This document shows positions 49,533 to 57,687 of a stretch of DNA of 64,000 bases, one piece after another. A model generated the notes under the pieces. It was given only the letters and a program-made list of their open reading frames with translations. It ran no database searches and was not told where the DNA came from. Source of the DNA: Neoactinobaculum massilliense (GTDB lineage Bacteria; Actinomycetota; Actinomycetes; Actinomycetales; Actinomycetaceae); NCBI RefSeq assembly GCF_900604955.1, contig NZ_UWPE01000001.1, positions 1,240,001-1,304,000 on the forward strand, written 5' to 3'. The translations under genes were made by a program, and so were the position numbers. Every line of letters begins with the position of its first letter. Position 1 is the stretch's first letter.

Positions 49533-49880
49533 ATGATGCTCGCGTTTTCTATTCAGCCCACGGGGACCAGCCGCGCCGACGGCCTGGTGACGGAGGCGGT
49601 AGCCGAGGCCGTCAAAGTAGTGCGAGCCTCGGGCCTGCCCAACCGCACCACCGCCATGTTCACCGAGATCGAGGGATCCTGGGATGAAGTATTCGGCGTG
49701 GTCAAGCGCGCCACCGAGGCCGTGGCGCCCTTTGGTTCCCGGATCGGCCTGGTGATCAAGGCGGATATTCGTCCGGGCGCCACCGGCGAAATCGACGCAA
49801 AGTTGGACCGCATGGAGCAGGCGATCAAGGAATCGGAGGCCGGCGACGCCGATAGCGCTTCCGGCGTACAAGAGTGCTAG
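49533..49880 (+). CDS. Thiamine-binding protein, MTH1187/YkoF family
   Basis: A 115-residue protein of the MTH1187/YkoF-like fold. MLAFSIQPTGTSRADGLVTE, then AVAEAV, FTEIEGSWDEVFGVVKRA and GSRIGLVIKADIRPGATGEI are characteristic. Family members bind thiamine or hydroxymethylpyrimidine and accompany their transport; no transporter is adjacent. AGAGGAG precedes tandem ATG codons, of which the first is used. No thiamine riboswitch is visible upstream. Confidence 0.83.
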   Translation: MMLAFSIQPTGTSRADGLVTEAVAEAVKVVRASGLPNRTTAMFTEIEGSWDEVFGVVKRATEAVAPFGSRIGLVIKADIRPGATGEIDAKLDRMEQAIKESEAGDADSASGVQEC

Positions 49881-49889
49881 AGCACTAAA

Positions 49890-49911
49890 GAGGCACCCAT
49901 GCGGGTGCCTC
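49890..49911. terminator. Bidirectional hairpin at the end of the sialic-acid operon
   Basis: GAGGCACCC pairs with GGGTGCCTC (9 bp) around ATGC, 10 bases after the thiamine-binding gene and 52 bases after the last gene of the convergent nan operon. On the minus strand CTTTAGTGCT follows. Confidence 0.65.
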
Positions 49912-49962
49912 TCCCGGTTGACTTACCGAGTGGTCTGTTTGCCGCCGTGCTGCACGGCTCGC

Positions 49963-50205
49963 TTACTGCGACCGGCGCTCCTTAGCCACATACCAGACCA
50001 CCATGGACGTCACGCCCGCCACCACGCCGACGGCGCCGCACAGCCTCCGGTCCACCCCGGAGAGTAGCGGCGTCCAAGCGTTGAGTGCGAATGCAGCCAG
50101 CATCATGAGGAGCGGCCACACCCCGCCGCGGCCCTTCCCAAAGAGGTAGGCACCCCCGATGAGTAGCGCCGCGGTAACAATGGCCAGCATGACAAAAACA
50201 GGCAC
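49963..50205 (-). CDS. Small membrane protein of the sialic-acid operon
   Basis: This 80-residue protein has three hydrophobic segments (VFVMLAIVTAALLIGGAYLF, WPLLMMLAAFALNAW, AVGVVAGVTSMVVWYVA) and a basic end. The GTG start overlaps the stop of nanQ (TAGTG), which supports coupled translation. No family recognised. It is the last gene of the operon, and a helper role for the NanT transporter is a guess from position only. Confidence 0.6.
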   Translation of the reverse strand: MPVFVMLAIVTAALLIGGAYLFGKGRGGVWPLLMMLAAFALNAWTPLLSGVDRRLCGAVGVVAGVTSMVVWYVAKERRSQ

Positions 50206-50654
50206 TAAACCCGCACCTTAAACACAGCCTTGCGAATGGGCTGGGCATGGTCCGCGATCAGCGCCGTTTCGTGGGCATCATTCGGATCCAGCAGGAGAAT
50301 CTCCCCCGGTTCCAGCACCACGTGGAACAGCGGCTCACCCGTCATCTGCTGCCAATCGACGTCGGCCACATAGTCCCCCAGGTTCATCGCGGAGACATGA
50401 TTGAACGCGATCTTCTCACGCCCCTGGAAAATCACGTGTACGTCATAGAAATCGCGGTGGGACTCCCAGGCGCGATTCTCCGGCGTGGTGGTCTCAAGCT
50501 CCAGGATGTTGTAGGAGAAATCCTCGGAGACCTGATGAATCCCCGCCTCCTCGCCCGAGATATCATGCTCGGCCAGGAAATCCACTACCCGCTTCAAAAT
50601 CGGGTTTGCTACCGGACGCGCAATCTTCGCTCCCCGGTACTCAATGAGCTCCAT
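50205..50654 (-). CDS. nanQ: YhcH/NanQ-type N-acetylneuraminate anomerase
   Basis: A 149-residue cupin of the YhcH/YjgK/YiaL family. Seen are GIHQVSEDFSYNILELETTT, the metal-binding-like ESHRDFYDVHVIFQGREKI, and a GEILLLDPNDAHE segment with conserved Asp and His. NanQ of E. coli equilibrates anomers of sialic acid so that NanA receives the open-chain form. GGCAGGAGTA precedes the ATG. It lies 80 bases after nanT, separated by a palindrome, and overlaps the small membrane gene. Confidence 0.85.
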   Translation of the reverse strand: MELIEYRGAKIARPVANPILKRVVDFLAEHDISGEEAGIHQVSEDFSYNILELETTTPENRAWESHRDFYDVHVIFQGREKIAFNHVSAMNLGDYVADVDWQQMTGEPLFHVVLEPGEILLLDPNDAHETALIADHAQPIRKAVFKVRV

Positions 50655-50680
50655 TACTCCTGCCCTTTCTAGTAGTCCGT

Positions 50681-50726
50681 GGACGACGTCGTACCCCGCG
50701 ACGTACGAGAGTCACCGACGTCGTCC
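50681..50726. repeat. Inverted repeat between nanT and nanQ
   Basis: GGACGACGTCG and its complement CGACGTCGTCC form perfect 11-bp arms 24 bases apart in the 80-base gap. The arms contain the ACGACGTCG version of a motif that recurs across the intergenic DNA of the window. The hairpin may limit read-through from nanT to nanQ. Confidence 0.7.
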
Positions 50727-50734
50727 GGAACCTA

Positions 50735-52234
50735 CTACTTCTTGTATTCCTCATTAATGGTGTGAATGGTTAGGCCGCGAATATTCTTCGTGGCCCCGGG
50801 GAAGAACAGCGAGGCCACATACCCCAGCACGATGGCCGCGATGAACGCCACGGTTGCAACGAGGAGGGAAGAAATGGCCATGCTATTGACCCACAGCGAG
50901 ATCACGATGGCGGCGATAAAACCGATGAGTACACCGGGCGTATTCGCACGCTTCGTGAAAATACCCAGGAAGAACAGCGCCGCCACGGGTACGCCGAACA
51001 GGCCGGACACCGTGAGGAACACGTTCCAGGTGGAGGAGGTATTGCCGGCGGTGAAGTAGATCGCCACGCCCGTGCCCAGCAGGCCCGCCACGATGATGGT
51101 GAGGCGAGCGAAGGCCACGTCCGTCAGCCGGTGCTGCTTGTGAGCGAAGAAGCGCTGGCGGAAGTCCGTCACCACGCACGCCGAAATCGCGTTGAGCGAG
51201 GAGGCAATGGTGGACTGCGCCGCCGCGAAAATACCGGCGATCACAAATCCGGCAATGCCCGCCGGCAGTTCCGTAATCACAAAGTACGGGATGAGAGCGG
51301 AGGTGTTGAAGTCCGCCGGAAGCTCACCCGCGTGCTGATAGAAGGAGTACAGGATGGTACCCATGCCGAAGAACACCGGGATGGTGAGCACGCCCAGCGC
51401 ACCCGTGGTCCACAGGGACTTAATGGTGTCCCTGAGAGACTTGGTGGTCTGGTAGCGCTGCACCACATCCTGCGAACCCGTGTACTGGAACAGCGAATTC
51501 GCGAACTGACCCACGAAGATCAGCGGAACGAACAGCGCCAGGTTGGACGGATCGAAATCTGCCGCGGAGAGGAACTTGGAGTTCGCGGTCGCATCCGCAA
51601 CCACGGTGCCAAAGTTACCCTCGATAGAGAACGCGCCGATAAAGATAATGAGCAGCGCGCCACCGATGAGCACGAAGGCCTGGATAACGTCGCTCCACAC
51701 CACGCCCTCGATGCCACCCAGGAACGTGTAAATAATGCAGAGCACGCCCACAATCGCCGCGATGAGCAGCGGATTCACGCTGGTCACGGATGCGATCGCC
51801 AGCACCGGCAGATAGGTAACCACTGCGATGCGGCCAATGTGGTAGATGACGAACAGCAGGCTGGAAAGCGTCCGCAGCACCGTGTTGAAGCGCGCCTCCA
51901 GGTACTCGTAGGCGGTCGTCACCTTGAGCTTGCGGAAGAAGGGCACATAGAAGCGGTTGAGCAGCGGGATGATCGGGATGATCACCAGCGAGCCGATCGC
52001 ATAGGCCCAGTCCGTGTTGAAGGCCTGCTCCGGGACGGACATGAACGTGATCGAGGAAAGCGTTGTGGCAAAGATACTGAACCCTGCCGCCCAGGCGGGG
52101 ATTTTTCCGCCCGCCTTGAAGAAGGAGTCCGTGTCCTTACCGGAGCGCTTGGAGAAATAAATCCCCACACCCAGCATGCCGCCCAGGTAGATAAGAAGGA
52201 TGACCCAGTTAAGGGCGCCGAATCCGGGTTTCAT
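50735..52234 (-). CDS. nanT: Sodium:solute symporter, probable sialic-acid transporter
   Basis: A 499-residue SSS-family transporter with ~13 helices. The first helix starts LNWVILLIYLGGMLGVG, followed by KRSGKDTDSFFKAGGKIP; FATTLSSITFMSVPEQAF is the ligand-site helix and GGIEGVVWSDVIQAFVLIGG the sodium-site region. It closely follows the sialic-acid transporters of the STM1128/SiaT type, unlike MFS-type NanT. A ribosome binding site AGAAAGG precedes the ATG. The gene is 14 bases after nanA. The symbol marks the function; it is not homologous to E. coli NanT. Confidence 0.87.
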   Translation of the reverse strand: MKPGFGALNWVILLIYLGGMLGVGIYFSKRSGKDTDSFFKAGGKIPAWAAGFSIFATTLSSITFMSVPEQAFNTDWAYAIGSLVIIPIIPLLNRFYVPFFRKLKVTTAYEYLEARFNTVLRTLSSLLFVIYHIGRIAVVTYLPVLAIASVTSVNPLLIAAIVGVLCIIYTFLGGIEGVVWSDVIQAFVLIGGALLIIFIGAFSIEGNFGTVVADATANSKFLSAADFDPSNLALFVPLIFVGQFANSLFQYTGSQDVVQRYQTTKSLRDTIKSLWTTGALGVLTIPVFFGMGTILYSFYQHAGELPADFNTSALIPYFVITELPAGIAGFVIAGIFAAAQSTIASSLNAISACVVTDFRQRFFAHKQHRLTDVAFARLTIIVAGLLGTGVAIYFTAGNTSSTWNVFLTVSGLFGVPVAALFFLGIFTKRANTPGVLIGFIAAIVISLWVNSMAISSLLVATVAFIAAIVLGYVASLFFPGATKNIRGLTIHTINEEYKK

Positions 52235-52248
52235 AGCAACCTTTCTCG

Positions 52249-53175
52249 CTAGGCCAGGAACTTCGCCCGCGCGTCCTGAATCATCTGAGCGGCCTCCTTG
52301 GCGATCACCTCATCACCTTCAGCCAGCGGCTCAAGCGGTGCACGAACGGAACCCAGATCCAGGTTCTCGTTGATGCGCAGGATTTCCTTAATCACGGCGT
52401 ACATGTTGCCGTGAGCCTCCACCATCTTGTAAATAACGGAGTCCACCGCCCACTGCAGTTCACGTGCCGTATCCATGTCATGGGCGTTGACCAGCTCATT
52501 GAGCTTGACGAACAGATCGGGCATGGCGCCATACGTGCCGCCAATAGCGCCCTTCGCGCCGATGGTGCGGCCGGCGATGAACTGCTCATCCGGGCCGTTG
52601 AACACGATGTGGTCATCCCCACCGTCCGCGGCGAACATCTGGATGTCCTGAACGGGCATGGAGGAGTTCTTCACGCCAATCACGCGCGGGTTCTTGCGCA
52701 TCTCCGCGTAGAGCGCCGGGGTAAGAGCCGTGCCGGCCAGCTGCGGAATGTTGTAAATGATGAAGTCCGTGTTCGGGGCGGCCACGCTGATCGTGTTCCA
52801 GTAGTTGGCCACCGAGTAGTCCGGGAGACGGAAGTAGATGGGAGGAATGGAGGCGATAGCGTCCACGCCCTGCTCCTCCGCATGCTTCGCCAGCTCCGCC
52901 GAGTCCCGCGTGTTATTGCAGGCAACGTGCGCAATGACGGTGATCTTGCCCTTGGCCACCTTCATCACGTTCTCCAGGATGATCTTGCGCTCCGGCACGC
53001 TCAGGTAGATGCACTCCCCCGAGGAGCCGTTCACATAGACGCCCTTCACGCCGTGTGCAATGTGGTATTCCGTGAGCGCCTGCACGCGCTCCGGGCTCAC
53101 CTCACCGTTCTCGTCATAGCACGCGTAGAAAGCAGGGAACACACCCTCATACTTCTGAAGCTTCGCGATGGTCAT
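52249..53175 (-). CDS. nanA: N-acetylneuraminate lyase (DapA superfamily)
   Basis: It cleaves sialic acid to N-acetylmannosamine and pyruvate. The 308-residue (beta/alpha)8 class I aldolase has GVYVNGSSGECIYLSVPERK, the catalytic Tyr in IIYNIPQLAGTAL, the Schiff-base Lys in VIGVKNSSMPVQD, and GAIGGTYGAMPDLF, typical of NanA in Gram-positive bacteria. GAGAGGAAATA precedes the ATG. It follows the esterase by 57 bases and precedes nanT by 14. The context with nanQ and a sialic-type symporter favours NanA over dihydrodipicolinate synthase. Confidence 0.92.
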   Translation of the reverse strand: MTIAKLQKYEGVFPAFYACYDENGEVSPERVQALTEYHIAHGVKGVYVNGSSGECIYLSVPERKIILENVMKVAKGKITVIAHVACNNTRDSAELAKHAEEQGVDAIASIPPIYFRLPDYSVANYWNTISVAAPNTDFIIYNIPQLAGTALTPALYAEMRKNPRVIGVKNSSMPVQDIQMFAADGGDDHIVFNGPDEQFIAGRTIGAKGAIGGTYGAMPDLFVKLNELVNAHDMDTARELQWAVDSVIYKMVEAHGNMYAVIKEILRINENLDLGSVRAPLEPLAEGDEVIAKEAAQMIQDARAKFLA

Positions 53176-53232
53176 TATTTCCTCTCCATTTTCTCCAGCA
53201 CCCTCGCCGGTTCTCCGCCGCGGTGGCCAGTC

Positions 53233-54123
53233 CTAGTTGAAAAATTCCTTCAAGCGCTCGCTGATTAGGCGCCGCGCACGTTGCGATACCGCCGGCCCAA
53301 ACAGGCCGACCGCCCCGTGACATGTACGGGGAAGCATGATGATTTCTGCGGGCACGTTGCTTTCGGTGAGTGTGCGCCCGAAACGCATATCCTCGTCTCG
53401 CAGTGGATCGCACTGATTTGCCAGCAGAAGGGTGGGTGGGAAACCGGATAGATCCGCGGCCCGACCGGGCGCTGCATAGATATCCGCCTCGCGTCCCGCC
53501 AGATAGGCCTTCCAGCCGGCCTGCGCATTAGGCAGGTTCCACACGGGGGTGTTTGCGCCCGCCCGCATAGAATCCGTCTCTAGCCGATCATCCAGCACCG
53601 GCTCCACCAGCACGAGCATGCCGGGCATCCGTTCCGCGTGATCCCGCAGCCAGAGCGTGAGCCCGGCCGCCAGATCCCCACCGGCAGAATCTCCGTAGAG
53701 CGCGGCCTTCTCACCCGGCCGCTGCGCCAGCGCCCACTTCCACGCCGCCAGGCAATCTTCGAGGGGTACGGGATAGGGGTACTCCGGCGCCAGGCGGTAG
53801 TCCGGGCTCACCACCATCGCCCCGGTGCTCAGTGCCAGGAGAGCATTCCAGGCGTCGTCGTAACGCGCCTCGCCCGCAACTAAACCGCCGCCGTGAATGT
53901 TGAGGATCACGCCGCGCGCACCTTCGGTGGGTGTGAATACGCGGACCGTTTCCCCGACGACGTCGATTTGGGTCACCTCACGCGTCACGCCCTCGGGAAG
54001 CGTGGGCTCGGTGTAGAGCTCGCGCGCAGCCGCGCGCATGGGCACGGGGTCCCACGCTGTCTGCGGGGGCATGGTGGGCAGATAGGGGTGAAGTTCCGGG
54101 TCAAGAAGAATTGCGGGATCCAA
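53233..54123 (-). CDS. Alpha/beta hydrolase (HSL/Aes-like esterase), first gene of the nan operon
   Basis: A 296-residue hormone-sensitive-lipase-type esterase. The oxyanion motif is NIHGGGLVAG, the nucleophile GDSAGGDLAAG, the Asp in NQCDPLRDED and the His in PRTCHGAVG, as in acetyl esterases. No signal peptide. Being the promoter-proximal gene of a sialic-acid operon, it is a good candidate for removing O-acetyl groups from sialic acids inside the cell, but this is inference. TTG start preceded by AGAGG; the ATG at 54072 is the alternative. Confidence 0.83.
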   Translation of the reverse strand: MDPAILLDPELHPYLPTMPPQTAWDPVPMRAAARELYTEPTLPEGVTREVTQIDVVGETVRVFTPTEGARGVILNIHGGGLVAGEARYDDAWNALLALSTGAMVVSPDYRLAPEYPYPVPLEDCLAAWKWALAQRPGEKAALYGDSAGGDLAAGLTLWLRDHAERMPGMLVLVEPVLDDRLETDSMRAGANTPVWNLPNAQAGWKAYLAGREADIYAAPGRAADLSGFPPTLLLANQCDPLRDEDMRFGRTLTESNVPAEIIMLPRTCHGAVGLFGPAVSQRARRLISERLKEFFN

Positions 54124-54151
54124 GGGGCCTCTATTCGTGTATGGGACGCGC

Positions 54152-54331
54152 GACCCCGCATGAATGCGTGGTCATGTGCGGTGAGGTGTATGCGGGCCGA
54201 ATGCGTGCGTCCCCGCGGTGGACACCTGATATCTGATGTGCCATGACACTCAGCATCCGCGCACTCCAGTCCTCATTGATCTGCGGCTATCGGTTCAACA
54301 GCACCGTTGGTTATCGAACCTGTCTGACAAC
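54152..54331. promoter_or_regulatory. Nan operon upstream region with operator candidate
   Basis: TGTCTGACA (54321-54329), flanked as CTGTCTGACAAC, is a palindrome of the TnGTnnnACnA type bound by FadR-branch GntR regulators such as NanR. A TATATA hexamer lies just to its right. A leader hairpin (GACCCCGCA with TGCGTGGTC, 54152-54173) sits near the operon start. The 318-base gap to the divergent macrodomain gene holds no other feature and no regulator gene. Confidence 0.4.
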
Positions 54332-54441
54332 CACTATATAGCACCGCATCACGATAGCTACGGGTTGAGGTCCCGGGTGGTCCGGCAGAACCACCCCGCC
54401 CCTCCTGCCCGCCGCCATACAACGGCTGTAAATTGGCTCAC

Positions 54442-54960
54442 ATGGCACAGATTGAATTAATCGAGGGCGATATCACCACGCTGAACGTCGACGCCATCGT
54501 CAATGCGGCAAACAGTGCACTGGCCGGTGGCGGCGGGGTGGACGGCGCCATTCATGATGCCGCCGGCCCGGAGCTAGACGCTGCCTGTCAGCAGCTCCGA
54601 CGCACCACACTGCCGGCAGGGCTCCCCGTGGGCCAGGCCGTGGCCACCCCCGGATTCCGTCTCCCCGCTCGCCTCATCATTCACACGGTGGGTCCAAACG
54701 TCCACCGCGGACAACGTAATCCGGCGGATCTGCGCAGCGCCTTCACCGAATCCCTACGCGTAGCGGAAAAGTCCGGCGCCGTCTCCCTTGCCTTCCCGGC
54801 AATTTCCGGCGGCGTATACGGCTGGCCCATGGCGGAGGTGGCCCGTATCGGGCTTGAGGTGGCACGCGCGTACAGCGGCCCGGTCGAACGAATCGTGTTC
54901 TGCCTCTACTCGGCTTCGGATCTCGCGGTGTGGCAGCAGGTCGCGGCGGCCGGGGAATAG
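54442..54960 (+). CDS. Macrodomain protein (O-acetyl-ADP-ribose deacetylase-like)
   Basis: A 172-residue stand-alone macrodomain of the YmdB/MacroD type. VDAIVNAANSALAGGGGVDG, followed by AIHDAAG, is the ADP-ribose-binding signature with the catalytic Asn/Asp region; AFPAISGGVYGWP forms the second loop. Enzymes of this type remove ADP-ribose from O-acetyl-ADP-ribose or from protein acidic residues. A TGTAAATT hexamer lies close to the ATG, so the transcript may be leaderless; a TTG three codons earlier is possible. It is divergent from the nan operon with no known link. Confidence 0.9.
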   Translation: MAQIELIEGDITTLNVDAIVNAANSALAGGGGVDGAIHDAAGPELDAACQQLRRTTLPAGLPVGQAVATPGFRLPARLIIHTVGPNVHRGQRNPADLRSAFTESLRVAEKSGAVSLAFPAISGGVYGWPMAEVARIGLEVARAYSGPVERIVFCLYSASDLAVWQQVAAAGE

Positions 54961-54968
54961 TGCACCAG

Positions 54969-54986
54969 CGGCGTCGTACGACGCCG
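54969..54986. repeat. Perfect 18-bp palindrome after the macrodomain gene
   Basis: CGGCGTCGTACGACGCCG reads identically on both strands and starts nine bases after the stop codon, between convergent genes. It is the full palindromic form of a motif, ACGACGCCG, found as single copies in other intergenic gaps of the window. Confidence 0.85.
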
Positions 54987-55035
54987 AAGTACGCACCACG
55001 TGCGCCCCGGTACCGTACACGCCGGTACCGCGCTA

Positions 55036-56415
55036 CTACCGACGCTCCCCACCTTCCGTATGCTTAACCCTCACCGCCGCGCGCACCTTCGCCTGAATGC
55101 GCGGCGTGAGCGTGACACGCGAATCACCGAAGTACGGCACGGCGTCGCACGGCTTCTCAATACCCCAGTGCGGATCCGTAAGCATCCGCGCGGCCGCAAG
55201 GCCCGCACCAATCGCCAGAATCACCAGCGCACAGTTGAAAAGCGGCTGGACGGCGGCAACGGCGTCGCCGGCATTGATTGAGCTCACCGCGCGGAAGAAA
55301 CTCACGCCCGGGATCATCACCACCACGGCCGGAACGGAGAGTGACACGCGAGAGTGCGGAGACACGCGCGCAAGAAAGTGCGCGATAACGCCCGCCGCGA
55401 GCGCCGCAAGACCGCACACCACCACGTTGTAGGCACCGGCATCCTGCAGTGTCAGGCGCAGAGAATTAATGATGGCGCCGTTCACACCGGCCATCAAGGC
55501 GGCCGAGGGCGCGGCCGTGAACAGCATGGCAAAACCACCGGACGCCAGGAAGGTGGCCCCCACGCGCAGCAGGAATAGCCACGGCTCGGGAATCACGTAG
55601 GTGGGGCCCTCGAACATATCCGCTCCCACTAGCCAGGCGCTGGCCCACACGGCCATACCCGCCGCCAGGAACAGGAATCCCGCGTAGAAACCGCGCGTGA
55701 GGCCCGCCAGCATATCCAACCGCAGCACATCAAGTAGAGCGGTGACCAGCGGAAAACCGGGAATCAGGAACAGAATCGAGGACACCACACCCGCCTGATG
55801 AATGGTGGCGTCCCCCGTGGCCATCTCCCACAGCACAACCAGGCCAAGGTAGGCGGCCGAGGCAATCATGCCCGCCAGGAATGCCACACCGATTGTGTTC
55901 CAGTTCCATTTGGCCATGAGTAACCGGCATACCTGCCCAAGGATGGAGCCCAGAAACACCGCGCCGCACTCCACCCAACCGCCGTGATTAAGGAAGCAGA
56001 ATCCCGCGCACGCGATACCCGTCACCAGGGCCAGGAGCCAGCGCGGATAGGTCCGGGTGGTGCGCTCAATTCGCGTGAGGGCCGCATCCGCATCCTCCAC
56101 CAGCACGGCCTTTGGAAGATTCACCGTAAAACGGTTGAGACGATCCAGCTTGGCCGCGTTGACGCCCATGGAGCGCTCCTCAGCCGTCTGGGTGGTGGAT
56201 TCCGAATTCGTGCGAGCGGTAAGCGTGATGCTCTGTGATGTCACCACCGCGGATACCTGCGCCAGCCCCACCGCATGGGCCAGCCGACTCATTGCCACCT
56301 TCACCCGGTACGCCGAGGCTCCCGCCCCTAGAATGAGCGTGCCGAGGCGCAGTACCACGCGGGTTTGATAGGCGAGACGGGATCCGGCCGAATTACCGGG
56401 TTGAGTTGCAGGCAT
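55036..56415 (-). CDS. Threonine/serine exporter family protein (ThrE)
   Basis: A 459-residue ThrE-type exporter with about ten helices. The N-terminal soluble DUF1212 part (ILGAGASAYRVKVAMSRLAH) leads into the membrane region, including FLIPGFPLVTALLDVLRLDM and VVMIPGVSFFRAV, the two PGxP/PGV motifs of this fused type in which both ThrE halves are one chain. Corynebacterial ThrE exports threonine and serine; the substrate here is presumably small neutral amino acids. Ribosome binding site weak. It ends at the convergent macrodomain gene. Confidence 0.85.
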   Translation of the reverse strand: MPATQPGNSAGSRLAYQTRVVLRLGTLILGAGASAYRVKVAMSRLAHAVGLAQVSAVVTSQSITLTARTNSESTTQTAEERSMGVNAAKLDRLNRFTVNLPKAVLVEDADAALTRIERTTRTYPRWLLALVTGIACAGFCFLNHGGWVECGAVFLGSILGQVCRLLMAKWNWNTIGVAFLAGMIASAAYLGLVVLWEMATGDATIHQAGVVSSILFLIPGFPLVTALLDVLRLDMLAGLTRGFYAGFLFLAAGMAVWASAWLVGADMFEGPTYVIPEPWLFLLRVGATFLASGGFAMLFTAAPSAALMAGVNGAIINSLRLTLQDAGAYNVVVCGLAALAAGVIAHFLARVSPHSRVSLSVPAVVVMIPGVSFFRAVSSINAGDAVAAVQPLFNCALVILAIGAGLAAARMLTDPHWGIEKPCDAVPYFGDSRVTLTPRIQAKVRAAVRVKHTEGGERR

Positions 56416-56467
56416 ACGGCAATTCTAGGCACGGCAATTACCGCCCCGTAGCTTCCGTGACGTACGG

Positions 56468-56539
56468 TGCCCCCGGGAGGATTCGAACCTCTGACCTACC
56501 GCTTAGGAGGCGGTCGCTCTTCCCCTGAGCTACGAGGGC
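56468..56539 (-). tRNA. tRNA-Arg (CCT)
   Basis: On the minus strand, GCCCTCG pairs with CGGGGGC (one T-G). The anticodon stem-loop is ACCGC-CTCCTAA-GCGGT with anticodon CCT, and the T-arm has TTCGAAT. The discriminator is A and CCA is not encoded. The length is 72 bases. It reads AGG, a rare codon in high-GC genomes. Confidence 0.95.
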
Positions 56540-56592
56540 AACGCCTTTAGTGTAGCGGGCACTGGCGGCTCGCTACACACGCGTGAGATCCA

Positions 56593-57456
56593 CTACGCCG
56601 CACCTTCCTCGCCAGCATAGTGATTGCTGTCCGCACGGCGCGGCACAATCATGATTGGTCCGCGCGCTTGATCAAGCAAGTTGGACGCGGTGGACCCCAG
56701 GATCATGCCCCGGATGCCGCCCCACCCGGACGTGCCTACCACAATCAGGTCCACCGCCCCGGAGAATTTCGCCAGTACCTTGGACGGCACACCTTCTATC
56801 GCGTGGTATTCCTGCTCCACACCCTCGGCGTCGGCAAAGGGCGATAGCTTGAGCGCCACCTCGTTGCGGGTGTCCTCCAGAATGTCCCGGGCCACGTTCT
56901 CCCCCGTCAGTGGCCCCGTTGCTTGGATACGAACGACGTCGACGGCGGACAGGCGCGCCCCCATCGACGCCGCCTCCTTGACGGCCACCGAGTAGGCGTA
57001 GGTGGAGGCTTGCGAACCGTCCACACCCGCGATGATGTGGCGAATGGGGAGGACGGAGCGATCCAGGGGCGGAATCACCACCACCGTGCAGTAGGCGCGG
57101 GATGCCACGGTACGGGCCACCCGGCCCACTCCGTTCGTTGCACCGCTGCCAGCACCACGCGTACCCACCACAATGCGACGTGCCACCTTCGAACGCTCCA
57201 GAAGCACGCCGGCCGCGTCACCGGGCTCAGCGGACACCGTGACCTCAAGGCCACTCACCGTGCGGGCGGCATCCCGAGCAATGCTCAGGGCACCCTGGTG
57301 CGCCGCGTCATCGTGGTCACCGGGCGTGTACACCGTTAGCACTTCCAAGCGCGCACCACGCGGCCGCGCGTCCTCCGCCGCCCACGCCAATGCGCGCAGC
57401 GACAACTCCGAGCCGTCCACCCCGCACACCACAAGATTCTCGTGCTGGTAGCCCAT
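56593..57456 (-). CDS. Universal stress protein with tandem UspA domains
   Basis: A 287-residue protein of two UspA domains. Each has the ATP-binding motif: VVGTRGAGSGATNGVGRVAR near residue 95 and VVGTSGWGGIRGMILGSTAS near residue 240, both close to G-2x-G-9x-G(S/T). VCGVDGSELSLRALAWA starts domain one and IIAGVDGSQASTYAYSVA domain two. Cytoplasmic stress proteins of this type bind ATP; no partner is adjacent. AGGAGGCTGC precedes the ATG. The gene is followed by tRNA-Arg. Confidence 0.92.
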   Translation of the reverse strand: MGYQHENLVVCGVDGSELSLRALAWAAEDARPRGARLEVLTVYTPGDHDDAAHQGALSIARDAARTVSGLEVTVSAEPGDAAGVLLERSKVARRIVVGTRGAGSGATNGVGRVARTVASRAYCTVVVIPPLDRSVLPIRHIIAGVDGSQASTYAYSVAVKEAASMGARLSAVDVVRIQATGPLTGENVARDILEDTRNEVALKLSPFADAEGVEQEYHAIEGVPSKVLAKFSGAVDLIVVGTSGWGGIRGMILGSTASNLLDQARGPIMIVPRRADSNHYAGEEGAA

Positions 57457-57640
57457 GCAGCCTCCTCAGCTAGGCCCGCCACTATGCGGGACTTCTCTAG
57501 AGCATAATTCACGGGCGCCGGCTCCGACCCCGTTAGTCGATATACAACCGCTTGTTCCACCCACCGGACCGGCCAGAATTTACCGTTTCTGGCCCTTCTT
57601 CGCCCGCGGGGAAAATGGAGTGGCCCAGTTGACTGGAGGC

Positions 57641-57669
57641 ACAAAAATGGCGCCCCGAAGGGCGCCATT
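57641..57669 (-). terminator. Rho-independent terminator of the NlpC/P60 gene
   Basis: On the minus strand AATGGCGCCC pairs with GGGCGCCATT (10 bp) around TTCG and is followed by TTTGTG, 18 bases after the stop codon. The 185 bases between it and the USP gene show no other feature. Confidence 0.85.
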
Positions 57670-57687
57670 GAGCAACAGTGTCAGAAA

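Noticed and set aside
52411-53268. A 285-codon plus-strand frame over nanA, and similar long antisense frames over the pseudo-helicase and nanT
   Set aside because: Mirror frames of high-GC genes; no ribosome binding site or homology.
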